64,000 nt of DNA from positions 1,860,037-1,924,036 of the forward strand of contig NZ_LT706966.1 of NCBI RefSeq assembly GCF_900155575.1, read 5' to 3'. A program made the translations under genes and the position numbers. The notes beneath the pieces were generated by a model that worked only from the letters and a program-made list of their open reading frames with translations, did not search any database and was not told where the DNA came from. Of this stretch, positions 18,223-26,900 are shown piece after piece (position 1 is the stretch's first letter; every line of letters begins with the position of its first letter). The stretch comes from Actinotignum timonense (GTDB lineage: Bacteria > Actinomycetota > Actinomycetes > Actinomycetales > Actinomycetaceae).

Positions 18223-19572
18223 CTACGCTCCGACCTTCTCCAGTTCTTCGCTATCCAGCTTCGGAGAGGCACTTACGGTACCCTGGCGCGCCCGCCGCGA
18301 GAAGGGGTGGATATCCCCCACGATCACATCGTGGCGCTTGGGGAAGAGGAAGTACTTCGAAGCGAGGTTGGCAAAGGTCGCGAACATTTCCCGCCCGGAC
18401 TGGAGCTGCTGGATATGCAAGGCATTCCACATGAGCCAGGAGAACTTCCCGGTAATGGCCGGCAGATGCGGAATTTCGGTCACCGCGAAACCAACGCCCA
18501 CGGTGGCCATGGTGCCCTTGTCGAAGTACTCGAAAGGCTCGGTTTCCCTGCCCGCCAGGTTATTGGAGATGACCTTGGCGATATGCCGCCCGCCCTGGAT
18601 AGCAGGTTGGGCCAGCTGCGGAAGCCCGCGTTCGCCACTCACAGCAACGTCGCCGGCAGCGAAAACGCCGTCGACCCCTTCCACCTGGAAGTGTTCGTTC
18701 ACCTGGATGCGCCCGCGCGCACCTTGCGGCACGCTCCATTCCTTGACCTCGGGCGGAACCCCCACCCCGGAGGACCAAACGATCAGCGAGGCGTCAATCC
18801 ACTCTTCTTCTTCCGTCTTGGTGTTCTTCACCAGGATACGGTTGTCCTCCACCGCGGAAACGGCCTGGTTGAGGAGCACTTTCACGCCGCGATCTTCGAG
18901 AGCGCGGTGGGCGGCGTTACGGCTCTTCTCATCGAAAGGCCCGAGGACCGTGGGTGCCATATCCACGAGGATGATCTCAAATTGCTCGGTATCGATGCTG
19001 GGATAGAGCGTCTCGAAATCGAAATTGCGCAGTTCGGCAATGGCGCCGGCGGTTTCCACGCCGGTGGGGCCCGCCCCGCACACAACAACCCGGAATGGCC
19101 CGGCATTTTCGGCGGCGTCCATGCCGTCCAGCAGCCCGTAAAGCCGGTCGCGTACTTGAAGCGCTTCATCGCGTGTGTACATCGGCAAGGTGTGCTCCGC
19201 GGCGCCCTTAATACCGAAGTAAGCAGCGCTCACACCGGTGGCGAGGACGAGGTAGTCATAAGCCATCGTGCGCTCGTCATCGAGCTCGATGATTTTATTA
19301 TCCGTATCCACGTGCTGGAGCTCCCCGAGCACGAAACGCAGATTCTTCTGCTTGCTCCGCAATGCACGCAGGTTGTAGGTAATATCCCCCGCGTTGAGCG
19401 CGCCCGAAGCCACTTGGAAAAGCAGCGGCTTGAACGTGGTGTACGGATTCTTATCAATGAGCGTTACCCGCACGGGTGCCTCGCGAAGGCCACGTGCCGC
19501 TTGGATACCGGCAAAGCCACCTCCGACGATGACCACATGCGGTAACGCACTTCCTTTAATATTGTGACTCAT
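18223..19572 (-). CDS. ndh: Type II NADH dehydrogenase (NAD(P)/FAD-dependent oxidoreductase)
   Basis: A ~449-residue flavoprotein of the NDH-2 family. It oxidises NADH and passes electrons to quinone without pumping protons. The N-terminal FAD motif is 'HVVIVGGGFAGIQAARGL'; a second Rossmann motif for NADH is 'FRVVVCGAGPTGVETAGAIAEL' (~170). The FAD-binding 'GVDGVFAAGDVAV' follows, then 'QPAIQGGRHIAKVI'. The C-terminal membrane-associating segment 'GKFSWLMWNALHIQQL' is present. ATG at 19572 starts MSHNIKG, 15 residues before the FAD motif; upstream codons (19584, 19617) are less likely. In this organism it would feed the quinone pool used by cytochrome bd. Confidence 0.9.
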   Translation of the reverse strand: MSHNIKGSALPHVVIVGGGFAGIQAARGLREAPVRVTLIDKNPYTTFKPLLFQVASGALNAGDITYNLRALRSKQKNLRFVLGELQHVDTDNKIIELDDERTMAYDYLVLATGVSAAYFGIKGAAEHTLPMYTRDEALQVRDRLYGLLDGMDAAENAGPFRVVVCGAGPTGVETAGAIAELRNFDFETLYPSIDTEQFEIILVDMAPTVLGPFDEKSRNAAHRALEDRGVKVLLNQAVSAVEDNRILVKNTKTEEEEWIDASLIVWSSGVGVPPEVKEWSVPQGARGRIQVNEHFQVEGVDGVFAAGDVAVSGERGLPQLAQPAIQGGRHIAKVISNNLAGRETEPFEYFDKGTMATVGVGFAVTEIPHLPAITGKFSWLMWNALHIQQLQSGREMFATFANLASKYFLFPKRHDVIVGDIHPFSRRARQGTVSASPKLDSEELEKVGA

Positions 19573-19648
19573 ACCCCATAACATAGTGGATATGTGAGCT
19601 AGTTTCCAATACTTCACTTACGCGCAAAATAGTGACACTCAGCAAATA

Positions 19649-20497
19649 TCACCGCAGCACAGCCGCCACCAGATCGGCAACCGGCGCGGGACCCGCGGGG
19701 AGGATCCAGCGAGCCGCGGCCGTAGTTTCGGCGCTGGCCTGCGGCATTGCACAGCTCAGCGCGATTTCACGCATCCAGGGAATGTCATTGGCGGAGTCCC
19801 CCACCCCTAAAGTGTGTGCCGCGTCCAGCCCGCGCGCCCGCAGCGCCAGCTCAATTCCCTCCCACTTGGTCACCCCGGGAGCCACCACATCAACAAAATT
19901 CGCGTGCCCACGCACCGCCCCGGGGAACGCCTCCTGCCAGAGTCCACGAAGCCGGTCCAGTTCAGTTTCGGTTCCGGAGAAGGAGAGTTTCGTGATGGTA
20001 TCGGCCGCAAGGCCGGCGACGTCGCCGCGGAGCGGTTCCCGCCCCGCGGAAGCGTTGCAAATAACGTCCTCATACAGGGGCGCCCCAAAACTTTGTACGA
20101 CGACGCTCTCGCTGCCATTGACGACTATGCCGAGGCGGTGGTCCTCCGCGAAGCGGATGGCGCGCGCATAGGCAGCGGTGCCGAGCGGGTGGCGGCGCAC
20201 TACCGCGTGCCCGTCCCAGACGATGGAGCCGCCTTCAGCCACCACCCATCCGGGTACCCCGGCTTCCGTGAGGATATCGGCCGCCCCGGCGATGATACGC
20301 CCGGTCGCCAGGGTAATCGGGATGCCGGCGGCGTGGAGCTGTTGCAGGGCGCGGATATTTTCCGGGAGTACCCGTGAGCTAGCGTCCGTGAGGGTGCCGT
20401 CCACGTCGAAAAGAACATTCGTGGGCCGGGCAAATTGACGTTCGCAATAGGTGATGTGCCCGGATGCGTCTAATACTCCCAGCTGATGGCGTGGCAT
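19649..20497 (-). CDS. HAD-IIB (Cof-type) phosphatase
   Basis: A ~282-residue HAD superfamily hydrolase with motif I 'NVLFDVDGTLTDASS' (~residue 30), motif II 'ITLATGR', and motif IV 'TLGVGDSANDIPWM' (~230). The central cap is of the C2 type. The arrangement fits Cof-like sugar-phosphate or nucleotide phosphatases; the substrate is unknown. The ATG at 20497 is used; GTG at 20503 is also possible because AGGA lies 4 nt before it. The first ~25 residues precede the HAD fold and are not conserved. Confidence 0.83.
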   Translation of the reverse strand: MPRHQLGVLDASGHITYCERQFARPTNVLFDVDGTLTDASSRVLPENIRALQQLHAAGIPITLATGRIIAGAADILTEAGVPGWVVAEGGSIVWDGHAVVRRHPLGTAAYARAIRFAEDHRLGIVVNGSESVVVQSFGAPLYEDVICNASAGREPLRGDVAGLAADTITKLSFSGTETELDRLRGLWQEAFPGAVRGHANFVDVVAPGVTKWEGIELALRARGLDAAHTLGVGDSANDIPWMREIALSCAMPQASAETTAAARWILPAGPAPVADLVAAVLR

Positions 20498-20591
20498 TAG
20501 CACTCATTCCTGGGGATGGTGGATTCCGCTGTGCTCATAGCAACGATAGTAACCGAGTGTATGAATCGGGTGAAAATACGAAATTTCATCT

Positions 20592-20667
20592 TGGTGGAGC
20601 TAAGGGGATTCGAACCCCTGACCTCTTCCATGCCATGGAAGCGCGCTACCAACTGCGCCATAGCCCC
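20592..20667 (-). tRNA. tRNA-Ala (anticodon GGC)
   Basis: A 76-nt cloverleaf on the minus strand. The acceptor GGGGCTA pairs with TAGCTCC, with one G-U pair. The anticodon stem CTTCC/GGAAG holds the loop ATGGCAT (anticodon GGC, reading GCC). The T-loop is TTCGAAT, and A73 and CCA are encoded. Confidence 0.97.
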
Positions 20668-20681
20668 AAGCGACTTATAGA

Positions 20682-20710
20682 ACTTTAGTCGGAGAAGAAA
20701 CGCTTGGCAA
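20682..20710 (-). promoter_or_regulatory. Promoter of tRNA-Ala
   Basis: TTGCCA (20705-20710) and TAAAGT (20682-20687) are separated by exactly 17 bp, and the start point falls just ahead of the tRNA 5' end. Confidence 0.75.
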
Positions 20711-20758
20711 ATCGGAACCGGATTTTGTGTCGAGCATCGCATTCTTGCAGGTGAGTGC

Positions 20759-21418
20759 TTAGCCTTCCGGCCCTTCGACCTCAAAGTTTTTCACCGGATC
20801 GTGCTCATCGGCGAGGAAACGGTTGAAGCCGGTAAGGCGCCATTGCGACTCCGCATTCTTACGCCGCTGCAGCATGGCCCAGTGGCAGTTATCCAAGCCG
20901 CCCAGGCCTTGCCATTGTGCCCCGCACCCAAGGAGTACCCCGAGTCCGCAGGTGATCGCCGCGCCGTGCGCGGTTACCACCAGCAGGCCACCGTCCATAT
21001 CCGCGCTGGCTTCGCTAATCGCGGCGGCCACGCGTGCGCCCACGTGTTCCTTTGTTTCCACACCGACACCTACGGGTTCCTCCCCCGCCCGCCACTGCGC
21101 GAATTCGCGCGGGTAGCGTTCGGCAATCTCGGTGCGGGTCAGGCCCTCGAAAAGTCCGAAACAGCGTTCTTCTAGACGCGTATCGGTTGCCACCTCGAGG
21201 CCTACCAGCTTGGCGGCCTCGAGAGCGGTGGCATAGGCGCGCTGCAGCGGGGACGCCACGAAGCGGGCCGGGCCGGCAGCGGCGATATAGGGAGCCACGT
21301 AACGTGCCTGGCCCAGGCCTACCGCATTGAGAGGGATATCTGTGGAGCCCTGGATTCGCCAGGCCAGGTTGTAATCAGTTTGCCCGTGGCGCCAGAGCAG
21401 GATGCGATCTGCACTCAT
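20759..21418 (-). CDS. Histidine phosphatase family protein (phosphoglycerate mutase-like)
   Basis: A 219-residue branch-1 histidine phosphatase. The catalytic motif is 'ILLWRHGQTDYNLAWRIQG' at the N-terminus, with the second conserved segment 'FVASPLQRAYATALEAA' and the later 'LLVVTAHGAAIT' containing the second histidine. The position immediately after rsfS (overlapping by 4 nt) is conserved in actinobacteria, where the gene is usually annotated as a phosphoglycerate mutase. The real substrate may be different, for instance a sugar phosphate or a mannosyl-3-phosphoglycerate-type compound. Confidence 0.88.
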   Translation of the reverse strand: MSADRILLWRHGQTDYNLAWRIQGSTDIPLNAVGLGQARYVAPYIAAAGPARFVASPLQRAYATALEAAKLVGLEVATDTRLEERCFGLFEGLTRTEIAERYPREFAQWRAGEEPVGVGVETKEHVGARVAAAISEASADMDGGLLVVTAHGAAITCGLGVLLGCGAQWQGLGGLDNCHWAMLQRRKNAESQWRLTGFNRFLADEHDPVKNFEVEGPEG

Positions 21419-21903
21419 GCATCTACCTCAGCGGTACCGACCGCCTCAGAGTCCCTGGAGTCCCCGGGTTCCCCTTGTTCCTCGGATTCCGCAGCAACCT
21501 CCGGCACCGCGGGCACCTGCGCTCCGGTAATAACAGCTTCATCATCTAGCTGAAGATCCACATGCGGGCAATCGGCCCACAGGCGCGCGAGGGCGTAATC
21601 ATCACGGTCCTCATCGCGCTGAATATGCACGATGAGTTCGCCGTAATCCAGGAGCACCCAGCGCGGGTCGAAGGTGAGTCCTTCGCGGCGCAAGCGCTGC
21701 CCGCCGGCTTCGTCGAGTTTCTCCTCCACGCGATCCACGATGGCGCGCACTTTCGGCTCCGAATCACCGGAAATAATAAGGAAAACATCGGAAATGCCGA
21801 AACGCTCACCAACGTCGAGAGCTTCAATCGATGTTGCTTTCACCTCTGCCGCTGCTGCGGCTCCAATACGGGCGAGCTCAATCGCGCGGTCCGAAGCTGT
21901 CAC
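21415..21903 (-). CDS. rsfS: Ribosome silencing factor
   Basis: A 162-residue RsfS/Iojap protein. It binds ribosomal protein L14 and blocks 30S-50S joining in slow growth. The core ~20-120 has 'DVGERFGISDVFLIISGDSEPKVRAIVDRVEEKL' and 'WVLLDYGELIVHIQRDEDRDDYALARLW', both characteristic. An acidic Glu/Ser tail of about 40 residues follows. The GTG start overlaps the stop of the upstream membrane protein gene (GTGA), so translation is coupled. Family homologues sit with nadD in many bacteria, as here. Confidence 0.94.
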   Translation of the reverse strand: MTASDRAIELARIGAAAAAEVKATSIEALDVGERFGISDVFLIISGDSEPKVRAIVDRVEEKLDEAGGQRLRREGLTFDPRWVLLDYGELIVHIQRDEDRDDYALARLWADCPHVDLQLDDEAVITGAQVPAVPEVAAESEEQGEPGDSRDSEAVGTAEVDA

Positions 21904-22814
21904 AAGATCTCCTTGATATCGGGGGTAATGCTGGATGCCACAAGATCACCAGGCGCGGCCTGCGCGCCGTGCTGGAGGAAGAAGAACCCGATAACCAGGC
22001 CAAGCACCACGCTAATTACAATGAGCAGCAGCATGGTCATCGTCCAGCGGCGCGGGGAGGATTCGTCGTCAAGTTCATCTTCGTCTACATATTCGTGCGC
22101 GAGCGGATCCGGCTGCGCCGCGGGAACGGAAGCGGGCGGGAACGGCGCTGCGGCGTCGTTCCCGGTATTTTCGACCACCGCCGGCACCGGCTCCTGCTCC
22201 GTAACCGAGGCACGCAAAGCATCGCTTTGGGTGCGAGCAAGCAAACGTTCGCGCAGGCTGCCGCCTTCGGAAAACTCCGCTGCCGCTTCCGGTTCCGGAG
22301 CAGGCTCGGAAGCCGATACCGATTCCGGGGCCACTTGCGAGGCAGGGACCACCGCGGCAGCTGCTGCCGAAGCCGCAAACGGCGGCATGAGCGAGTGTTC
22401 TTCTTCGCCAATACTTGCCTCGGTATCGGCTTCGAAACGGTCAAAAACGGAGATGCGCTCCCCCGCGGGCGCGGATTCTTCAAGGATCGCGCGGGGTTTG
22501 GCCGCGCTCACAGGTTCGTATGCCTGGGTGGGAGCGCCCTCGTCTTCCGCCAGCGGTGCCACCATTTCAGCTACGTCAGCACCTTCAGCCGCTTCTGAAA
22601 ATTCAGCCGCTTCTGAAACTTCAGCCGCCCCAGCTGCCTCAACCGCTTCGGCACGCTCGGCCAGAATGGCGCGCCGCCGCGTTGCCCGCACCACCGGAAT
22701 ATCCCGGGTGCGCCGCAATTCTTCTACCGGCGAAGCTTCGCCTTCTTCGAGAGGTTTTAGGAGTCCGCGCTCGCGCATCTCGCTGCGTGTGAGGCGCCGC
22801 CCGCCCTCGCTCAT
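21900..22814 (-). CDS. Acidic single-pass membrane protein, unknown function
   Basis: A 304-residue protein between nadD and rsfS. Residues 1-60 are basic ([17 protein letters not shown]). Residues ~60-255 are an Ala/Glu/Ser/Pro low-complexity stretch, including a repeated [12 protein letters not shown] segment. One transmembrane helix near the end ('[22 protein letters not shown]') is followed by a short extracytoplasmic tail ending in EIL. GAGGAGA precedes the ATG at 22814, which overlaps the nadD stop. Proteins of unrelated sequence but similar design occupy this slot in other actinobacteria. No enzymatic domain is visible. Confidence 0.8.
   Translation of the reverse strand: MSEGGRRLTRSEMRERGLLKPLEEGEASPVEELRRTRDIPVVRATRRRAILAERAEAVEAAGAAEVSEAAEFSEAAEGADVAEMVAPLAEDEGAPTQAYEPVSAAKPRAILEESAPAGERISVFDRFEADTEASIGEEEHSLMPPFAASAAAAAVVPASQVAPESVSASEPAPEPEAAAEFSEGGSLRERLLARTQSDALRASVTEQEPVPAVVENTGNDAAAPFPPASVPAAQPDPLAHEYVDEDELDDESSPRRWTMTMLLLIVISVVLGLVIGFFFLQHGAQAAPGDLVASSITPDIKEIL
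22584..22629. repeat. 18-bp tandem repeat in the acidic membrane protein gene
   Basis: Two 18-bp copies (22584-22601 and 22602-22619) and a partial third (22620-22629) encode the repeated SEAAEF-type segment. The in-frame period means that copy-number change would alter length without a frameshift. Confidence 0.8.
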
Positions 22815-23500
22815 TTCTTCTCCTCTCGGCACGACTGTCCTTTGTCAAGTTTACCCGGTGCCTCGCGCTGGGCATAAAGTTTGTATTTTCTAATGTGCTG
22901 CACCACGCCTTCGGGCACCAAATACCAGATGGGCTCGTGGGCCTTCACCCGCTCGCGCACATCCGTGGAAGAAATCGCCATGGCGGGAACCTCCACAATT
23001 TCCACGGCGTGTTTAGGAAGCGCGGATACGTCAATATTGTGCCCGGGGCGCGTTACCCCGATGAAACGCGCCATCCCCCACAGTTCCTCGGCGTTCTTCC
23101 AGCGCAAAATCTCCGGAATAACATCCGCTCCGGTAATGAAGTACAGATCCGCATCCGGGTAGACCTCACGCAAATCCCGCAGGGTATCCACGGTGTAGGT
23201 CAGGCCGCGCCGCTCAATATCCACCCGCGATACCGTAAAGCGAGTATTCGAGGCGGTGGCGATAACCGCCATGAGGTAGCGGTGTTCGGCCGGGCTCACG
23301 TGCTGCCCCTGCTTGAAAGCCGGGCGGCCGGTGGGCACAAAAACCACCTCGTCCAGCCCGAAACGATGCTGCACTTCCGAGGCTGCCACCAGGTGACCGT
23401 GGTGAATCGGGTCGAAAGTTCCGCCCATCACCCCGATCCGCCGACGCCGGTGCTTGCGTTCGTCGAAAGGAATTTGCACCGGTTCGTCTTTATCGGACAT
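22811..23500 (-). CDS. nadD: Nicotinate-nucleotide adenylyltransferase
   Basis: A 229-residue NadD enzyme that adenylates nicotinate mononucleotide to deamido-NAD. It has the nucleotidyltransferase motif '[23 protein letters not shown]' (residues ~22-45), the central '[11 protein letters not shown]', and the C-terminal '[30 protein letters not shown]' with the ISSTxxR signature. ATG at 23500 follows GAGGGG and lies inside the last codons of proA (11-nt overlap), so translation is coupled to proA. Confidence 0.95.
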   Translation of the reverse strand: MSDKDEPVQIPFDERKHRRRRIGVMGGTFDPIHHGHLVAASEVQHRFGLDEVVFVPTGRPAFKQGQHVSPAEHRYLMAVIATASNTRFTVSRVDIERRGLTYTVDTLRDLREVYPDADLYFITGADVIPEILRWKNAEELWGMARFIGVTRPGHNIDVSALPKHAVEIVEVPAMAISSTDVRERVKAHEPIWYLVPEGVVQHIRKYKLYAQREAPGKLDKGQSCREEKK

Positions 23501-24752
23501 GCCCCTCGCCCTCTGCAATCCACGTCGTCGTGGTCATTTCTTCCAGACCCATGGGCCCGCGCGCATGCAATTTTTGGGTGGAAATACCAATTTCCGCGCC
23601 CAACCCAAATTCGCCACCGTCCGTGAAACGCGTCGAGGCATTAACCATGACCGCCGCGCAATCCACCTCGGAGGTGAAACGATTAATGGCACGCTGATCC
23701 TCGGCCACAATAGCTTCGGTATGGCCGCTGGAATAGCGGGCAATATGCGCGAGCGCCGCCTCAAGATCAGGCACCACCCCGACGGCCATCTCCAGCGCCA
23801 AATATTCCGTTTCCCAATCTTCTTCCGTTGCAGCCTGCGTGGGAATATCCCCCGCGAAGCTCTGCGCGGCCGCATCGCAATGCAAGGTCACGCCGCGCTC
23901 ATGAAGTTCGCGCAGAATCCGCGGCATAAATTCCGGTGCGATATCCGCGTGGACCAGAAGCGTTTCGGCCGCATTGCAGACGCTCGGCCGATGCGTTTTC
24001 GAATTAACGACGACGGCGCTAGCCCGCTCCACATCCGCGCTGGCATCCACGTACACATGATTATTTCCCACCCCGGTTTCGATCACGGGGACCAGGGATT
24101 CACGCACGACCGTCTGAATAAGGCCGGCGCCCCCGCGCGGAATAACAAGGTCCACCAGGCCGCGTAATTTCATCAGTTCGACGGCACCTGCGCGCCCGAA
24201 AGCATCAATGGTCTGCACACAGTCGGCCGGGAACCCGGCCTCCGTTACCGCCTGGCGCATGAGTTCGACCAGCACTTCGTTGGTGCGGATGGCGGCGCTC
24301 CCCCCGCGCAAAATCACCGCGGATCCGGCTTTGAGGGCCAGGGTGGCCGCATCGACCGTGACATTGGGCCGGGCTTCATAAATCATCCCGATCACACCCA
24401 TGGGCACCCGCACTTGCCGCAAACGCATCCCGTTAGCTAAGCGCGAACCGCGTACCACTTCGCCCACCGGATCAGCCAAGCCCACCACGTGTTCTACCGC
24501 CTGGGCAATCCCTTCGATGCGCTCGGCAGTCAGGAGGAGGCGATCAATCATGCCCGGGGAAAGCCGGCTTTCTTCCCGGGCTACATCCTGGGCATTCGCC
24601 TCCACAATACGAGCGGTTTCGCTGCGCAAAATCGCGGCGATACGGCGAAGGGCGTCATTTTTTGACGTGGTTTGCGCCCCCCGCAAAGAACGCGCCGCCT
24701 GGCGCGCGCGGCGGGCCACATCAGCCACGCCCTCGGTTAACGTTGCGGTCAT
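23490..24752 (-). CDS. proA: Gamma-glutamyl phosphate reductase
   Basis: A 420-residue NADPH-dependent reductase that makes glutamate-5-semialdehyde in proline synthesis. The catalytic cysteine lies in '[15 protein letters not shown]' (~residue 270), the nucleotide-binding region in '[20 protein letters not shown]', and the end has '[10 protein letters not shown]'. It is the first gene of an operon with nadD, the acidic membrane protein, rsfS and the histidine phosphatase. Its pathway partner proB lies 2 kb away on the same strand, separated by the luciferase-like genes and thioredoxin. Confidence 0.96.
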   Translation of the reverse strand: MTATLTEGVADVARRARQAARSLRGAQTTSKNDALRRIAAILRSETARIVEANAQDVAREESRLSPGMIDRLLLTAERIEGIAQAVEHVVGLADPVGEVVRGSRLANGMRLRQVRVPMGVIGMIYEARPNVTVDAATLALKAGSAVILRGGSAAIRTNEVLVELMRQAVTEAGFPADCVQTIDAFGRAGAVELMKLRGLVDLVIPRGGAGLIQTVVRESLVPVIETGVGNNHVYVDASADVERASAVVVNSKTHRPSVCNAAETLLVHADIAPEFMPRILRELHERGVTLHCDAAAQSFAGDIPTQAATEEDWETEYLALEMAVGVVPDLEAALAHIARYSSGHTEAIVAEDQRAINRFTSEVDCAAVMVNASTRFTDGGEFGLGAEIGISTQKLHARGPMGLEEMTTTTWIAEGEGHVR

Positions 24753-24866
24753 AGTCTCTACTTTAGGCCAGGAAGGCGCCCGTTACCGAATGGACTATCT
24801 CATGGGAATAGCTCTCGCGCTTGGCGCGTTGCAGGTAGCGAGATTTCCACTAACTCGAGGAGAACC

Positions 24867-25250
24867 ATGGCAACCGTTACTGTCACCGCGGAAAACTTCA
24901 ACGATACCGTGCATGAAGGCATTGTCCTGCTGGATTTCTGGGCGAGCTGGTGCGGTCCGTGCCGTGCTTTCAGCCCGATTTACGAAAAGGCTTCTGAAAA
25001 GCACCCCGATATTACTTTCGGCAAGGTGAGCACCGAGGATAGCCCGGAGCTCGCCGCGCATTTCCAGATTCAGGCGATTCCCACCATTATGGCTTTCCGG
25101 GATGGCATCCGGGTCTTTGAGCAGGCCGGGGCACTGCCGGCCGGCCCGCTGGAGGATCTCATCGGGCAGGTCAAGGAGCTGGATATGGATGAGATTCGCG
25201 CTCGTCTTGCCGCTCACGAAGCTGAGGAATCCGCCAAGCAGGCTGAGTAA
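24867..25250 (+). CDS. trxA: Thioredoxin
   Basis: A 127-residue thioredoxin with the redox-active 'FWASWCGPCRAF' at residues ~29-40 and the cis-proline segment 'QAIPTIMAFRDG' near 75. The ending is longer than in the E. coli protein, with ~20 extra residues of charged helix rich in Ala and Glu. It acts as a general cytosolic dithiol reductant. ATG follows GGAG at 5-nt spacing. A strong hairpin ends the transcript at 25335-25370. trxA paralogues are common in actinobacteria, so this may not be the only one. Confidence 0.93.
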   Translation: MATVTVTAENFNDTVHEGIVLLDFWASWCGPCRAFSPIYEKASEKHPDITFGKVSTEDSPELAAHFQIQAIPTIMAFRDGIRVFEQAGALPAGPLEDLIGQVKELDMDEIRARLAAHEAEESAKQAE

Positions 25251-25334
25251 GCACGGTAGCTGGCCGCTAGCCGGGCAACTACCGCGCGCGAGGCGCCTAG
25301 ACATGCAGCGCCACGCACGCGAAGCTCCAAGCCA

Positions 25335-25370
25335 CGAGGGGCGAACTGGTCATTTCCAGTTCGCCCCTCG
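25335..25370 (+). terminator. Terminator between trxA and the convergent luciferase-like gene
   Basis: A perfect 15-bp stem (25335-25349 and 25356-25370) with a 6-nt loop, followed by a weak T-rich stretch. It can serve both strands. Confidence 0.85.
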
Positions 25371-25424
25371 TTGCGTTCGGGAAACTCCGCTACTCTCGGA
25401 AGGCCCCGCTACTATCGGTACAGC

Positions 25425-26318
25425 TTAGGAAATCTCTGCCCGGCCAAAGAGGACTGGGAGCACTCCGCGCACCAGCGAGGCTAAATCGGTGCGGATGGAG
25501 GTGGGCCGGTAAATAATGCCATCTGCCGCGCCCATACCCAGCCAGGACTCGGTGGTATCCGCAACATCATATACGGTGCCAACCACGTGAGCACTGCGGG
25601 AGAAGTCTGGGCCGCCCAGGGCTTGGACAAGGAAGAGGCGCTCGCGGGCCGCGGTGCGGGTAGCCGAAATAATAACGGTCATATCGAGGAGAACCTGCAG
25701 GTCGGTATCGTATTCTTCCGCCGCCGTACGCAAAGCGAAACGGGCCTCGCGGGCACGGTGCGCATCCGGAGCGGAAAGGCGCATCATCGGAGAAATACCG
25801 CAGATCGCGCGCAGATTCAGATTCGGGACATCTTCGGCGCGCACGTGCGGCATGAGGCGCACCCCGGCCGCAATCGCATTTTCCACATCGCTGCGCAGGG
25901 CCGCGAGATCGGTAGCCGGGGTGATGGGCAGGCTCACCAGAGCCGGAGTATCAGAAGTATCTTGCTGGGTTCTGGCTACCGCTTCGCGCAGGGCCTGGGA
26001 GGTAGCAGGAACTTCCACCGCGATATCACCGCGGGCACGCGGCCCTAAGCGGCTTGCCGTTTCCATCGCGGAGGCGACCCGGGAGCCGGGAAGCACAAAT
26101 TCTCCGGAGAACTGGACGAAATCGAGTCCGCCTTTCCAGGCCGCATCAGCGCAGGAGGCCAGGTGGGCGATGGAAGCCCCGTGGGCTGGGCGCGTAGCTG
26201 CGCCGTCGCCGCACAGACTCTCCCCGCCGCCGAGCGCCGAGAGATCGACTCCTAAAAATGTTTCTCTTAAAACTTCCTCATTCGTGGTGGTGCACAGGGT
26301 GGTCAATTGGATGGTCAT
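25425..26318 (-). CDS. Divergent luciferase-like (LLM) fold protein
   Basis: A 297-residue protein that resembles flavin-dependent LLM monooxygenases in pattern but is shorter than the typical NtaA/SnaA members. Near the N-terminus 'AHGASIAHLASCADAAWKGGLDFVQFSGEF' corresponds to the LLM A(R)xAExxGFD strand. The C-terminal 'TVYDVADTTESWLGMGAADGIIYRPTSIRTDLASLVRGVLPVLFGRA' matches the ADGF..P...F..VVPxL ending. Conserved flavin-contact residues are not obvious, so the enzyme may be reduced or inactive. The ATG overlaps the stop of an upstream 54-residue gene (TAATG), which predicts translational coupling. No substrate can be inferred. Confidence 0.65.
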   Translation of the reverse strand: MTIQLTTLCTTTNEEVLRETFLGVDLSALGGGESLCGDGAATRPAHGASIAHLASCADAAWKGGLDFVQFSGEFVLPGSRVASAMETASRLGPRARGDIAVEVPATSQALREAVARTQQDTSDTPALVSLPITPATDLAALRSDVENAIAAGVRLMPHVRAEDVPNLNLRAICGISPMMRLSAPDAHRAREARFALRTAAEEYDTDLQVLLDMTVIISATRTAARERLFLVQALGGPDFSRSAHVVGTVYDVADTTESWLGMGAADGIIYRPTSIRTDLASLVRGVLPVLFGRAEIS

Positions 26319-26482
26319 TAGTACTCACTATCAGGACGAAGACGGGCAGAGGGGGCACTGGCCGGCGCAAGAAGGCGCGCGCTCATAAAGTGGTGATGCC
26401 AGCGGCGCCAATGCGCCTTGGTAATTCGATAGTCGGCAAGCATGCTAGAGGTGACATCCTGGAGCGTGACAAACTGCGACAT
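26318..26482 (-). CDS. 54-residue microprotein, translationally coupled to the LLM-like gene
   Basis: A short frame of 55 codons from ATG (26482-26480) to TAA (26320-26318). GGAG lies 6 nt upstream of the ATG, and the stop overlaps the next start as TAATG. The product begins MSQFVTLQDVTSSMLADYRITK and has a striking basic-aromatic patch 'HWRRWHHHF' at residues 24-32, then an Ala/Pro/Arg-rich tail. It has no membrane span and no recognised domain. It could be a small partner of the LLM-like protein or a leader peptide that sets downstream translation. Strong initiation and coupling signals support its being a real gene; homologues were not searched. Confidence 0.65.
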   Translation of the reverse strand: MSQFVTLQDVTSSMLADYRITKAHWRRWHHHFMSARLLAPASAPSARLRPDSEY

Positions 26483-26900
26483 CGAATTCTCCGTTCTTCG
26501 TCGGCTCGGGTAGTTCCGAGCGATTGCGAGGGTGCTATATAAGCACTTGCGATAACGCTAGATCTTTATTGTCCAATAGGCAAGACGAACACGACGGTTC
26601 TTTGCGCAAGTCACTATTCAATTATTCAGATTACTATTCGGTCATTGTGGTGTAATATTTCGCTAGCTTGTGTGCGAACAACGCTATGACCAGCGCAAAT
26701 AATAATCCCCGGCCGCGCCCGCCGTGAAACTTTATGCAGCTTCCACATAGTTACAGGTCCGTAAAGTAAGGCGAAACACAGAATTGCCCGCGCGTTGCGC
26801 GCGCCACCGGCTCGGCATTGAAGCACGCTCGCTGCCGAATGGACGCTTGTTGCGGAACACGCCCGCCCACTGCGCAAGGCACCCCGGCAGGAAAACCCCG
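26483..26900. other. AT-richer regulatory region upstream of the microprotein operon
   Basis: No gene is supported in these 418 bp. Towards the microprotein the region contains the palindrome GTGCT-ATATA-AGCAC (26532-26546), which overlaps a possible minus-strand TATATA -10. It also has TATTG-TC-CAATA (26567-26578). An AT-rich block holds three TATTC copies (26615, 26623, 26635), two of them within ACTATTC repeats starting 20 bp apart (26613-26619 and 26633-26639). The rest runs down to the proB stop without a clear terminator. Confidence 0.5.

Noticed and set aside
22584-22629. CRISPR-like short repeat
   Set aside because: The copies are directly adjacent with no spacers, are in frame, and lie within a low-complexity coding region.
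25425-26318. Assignment of the luciferase-like protein as a specific monooxygenase
   Set aside because: It is short and lacks obvious flavin-contact and substrate motifs, so only fold-level similarity is claimed.
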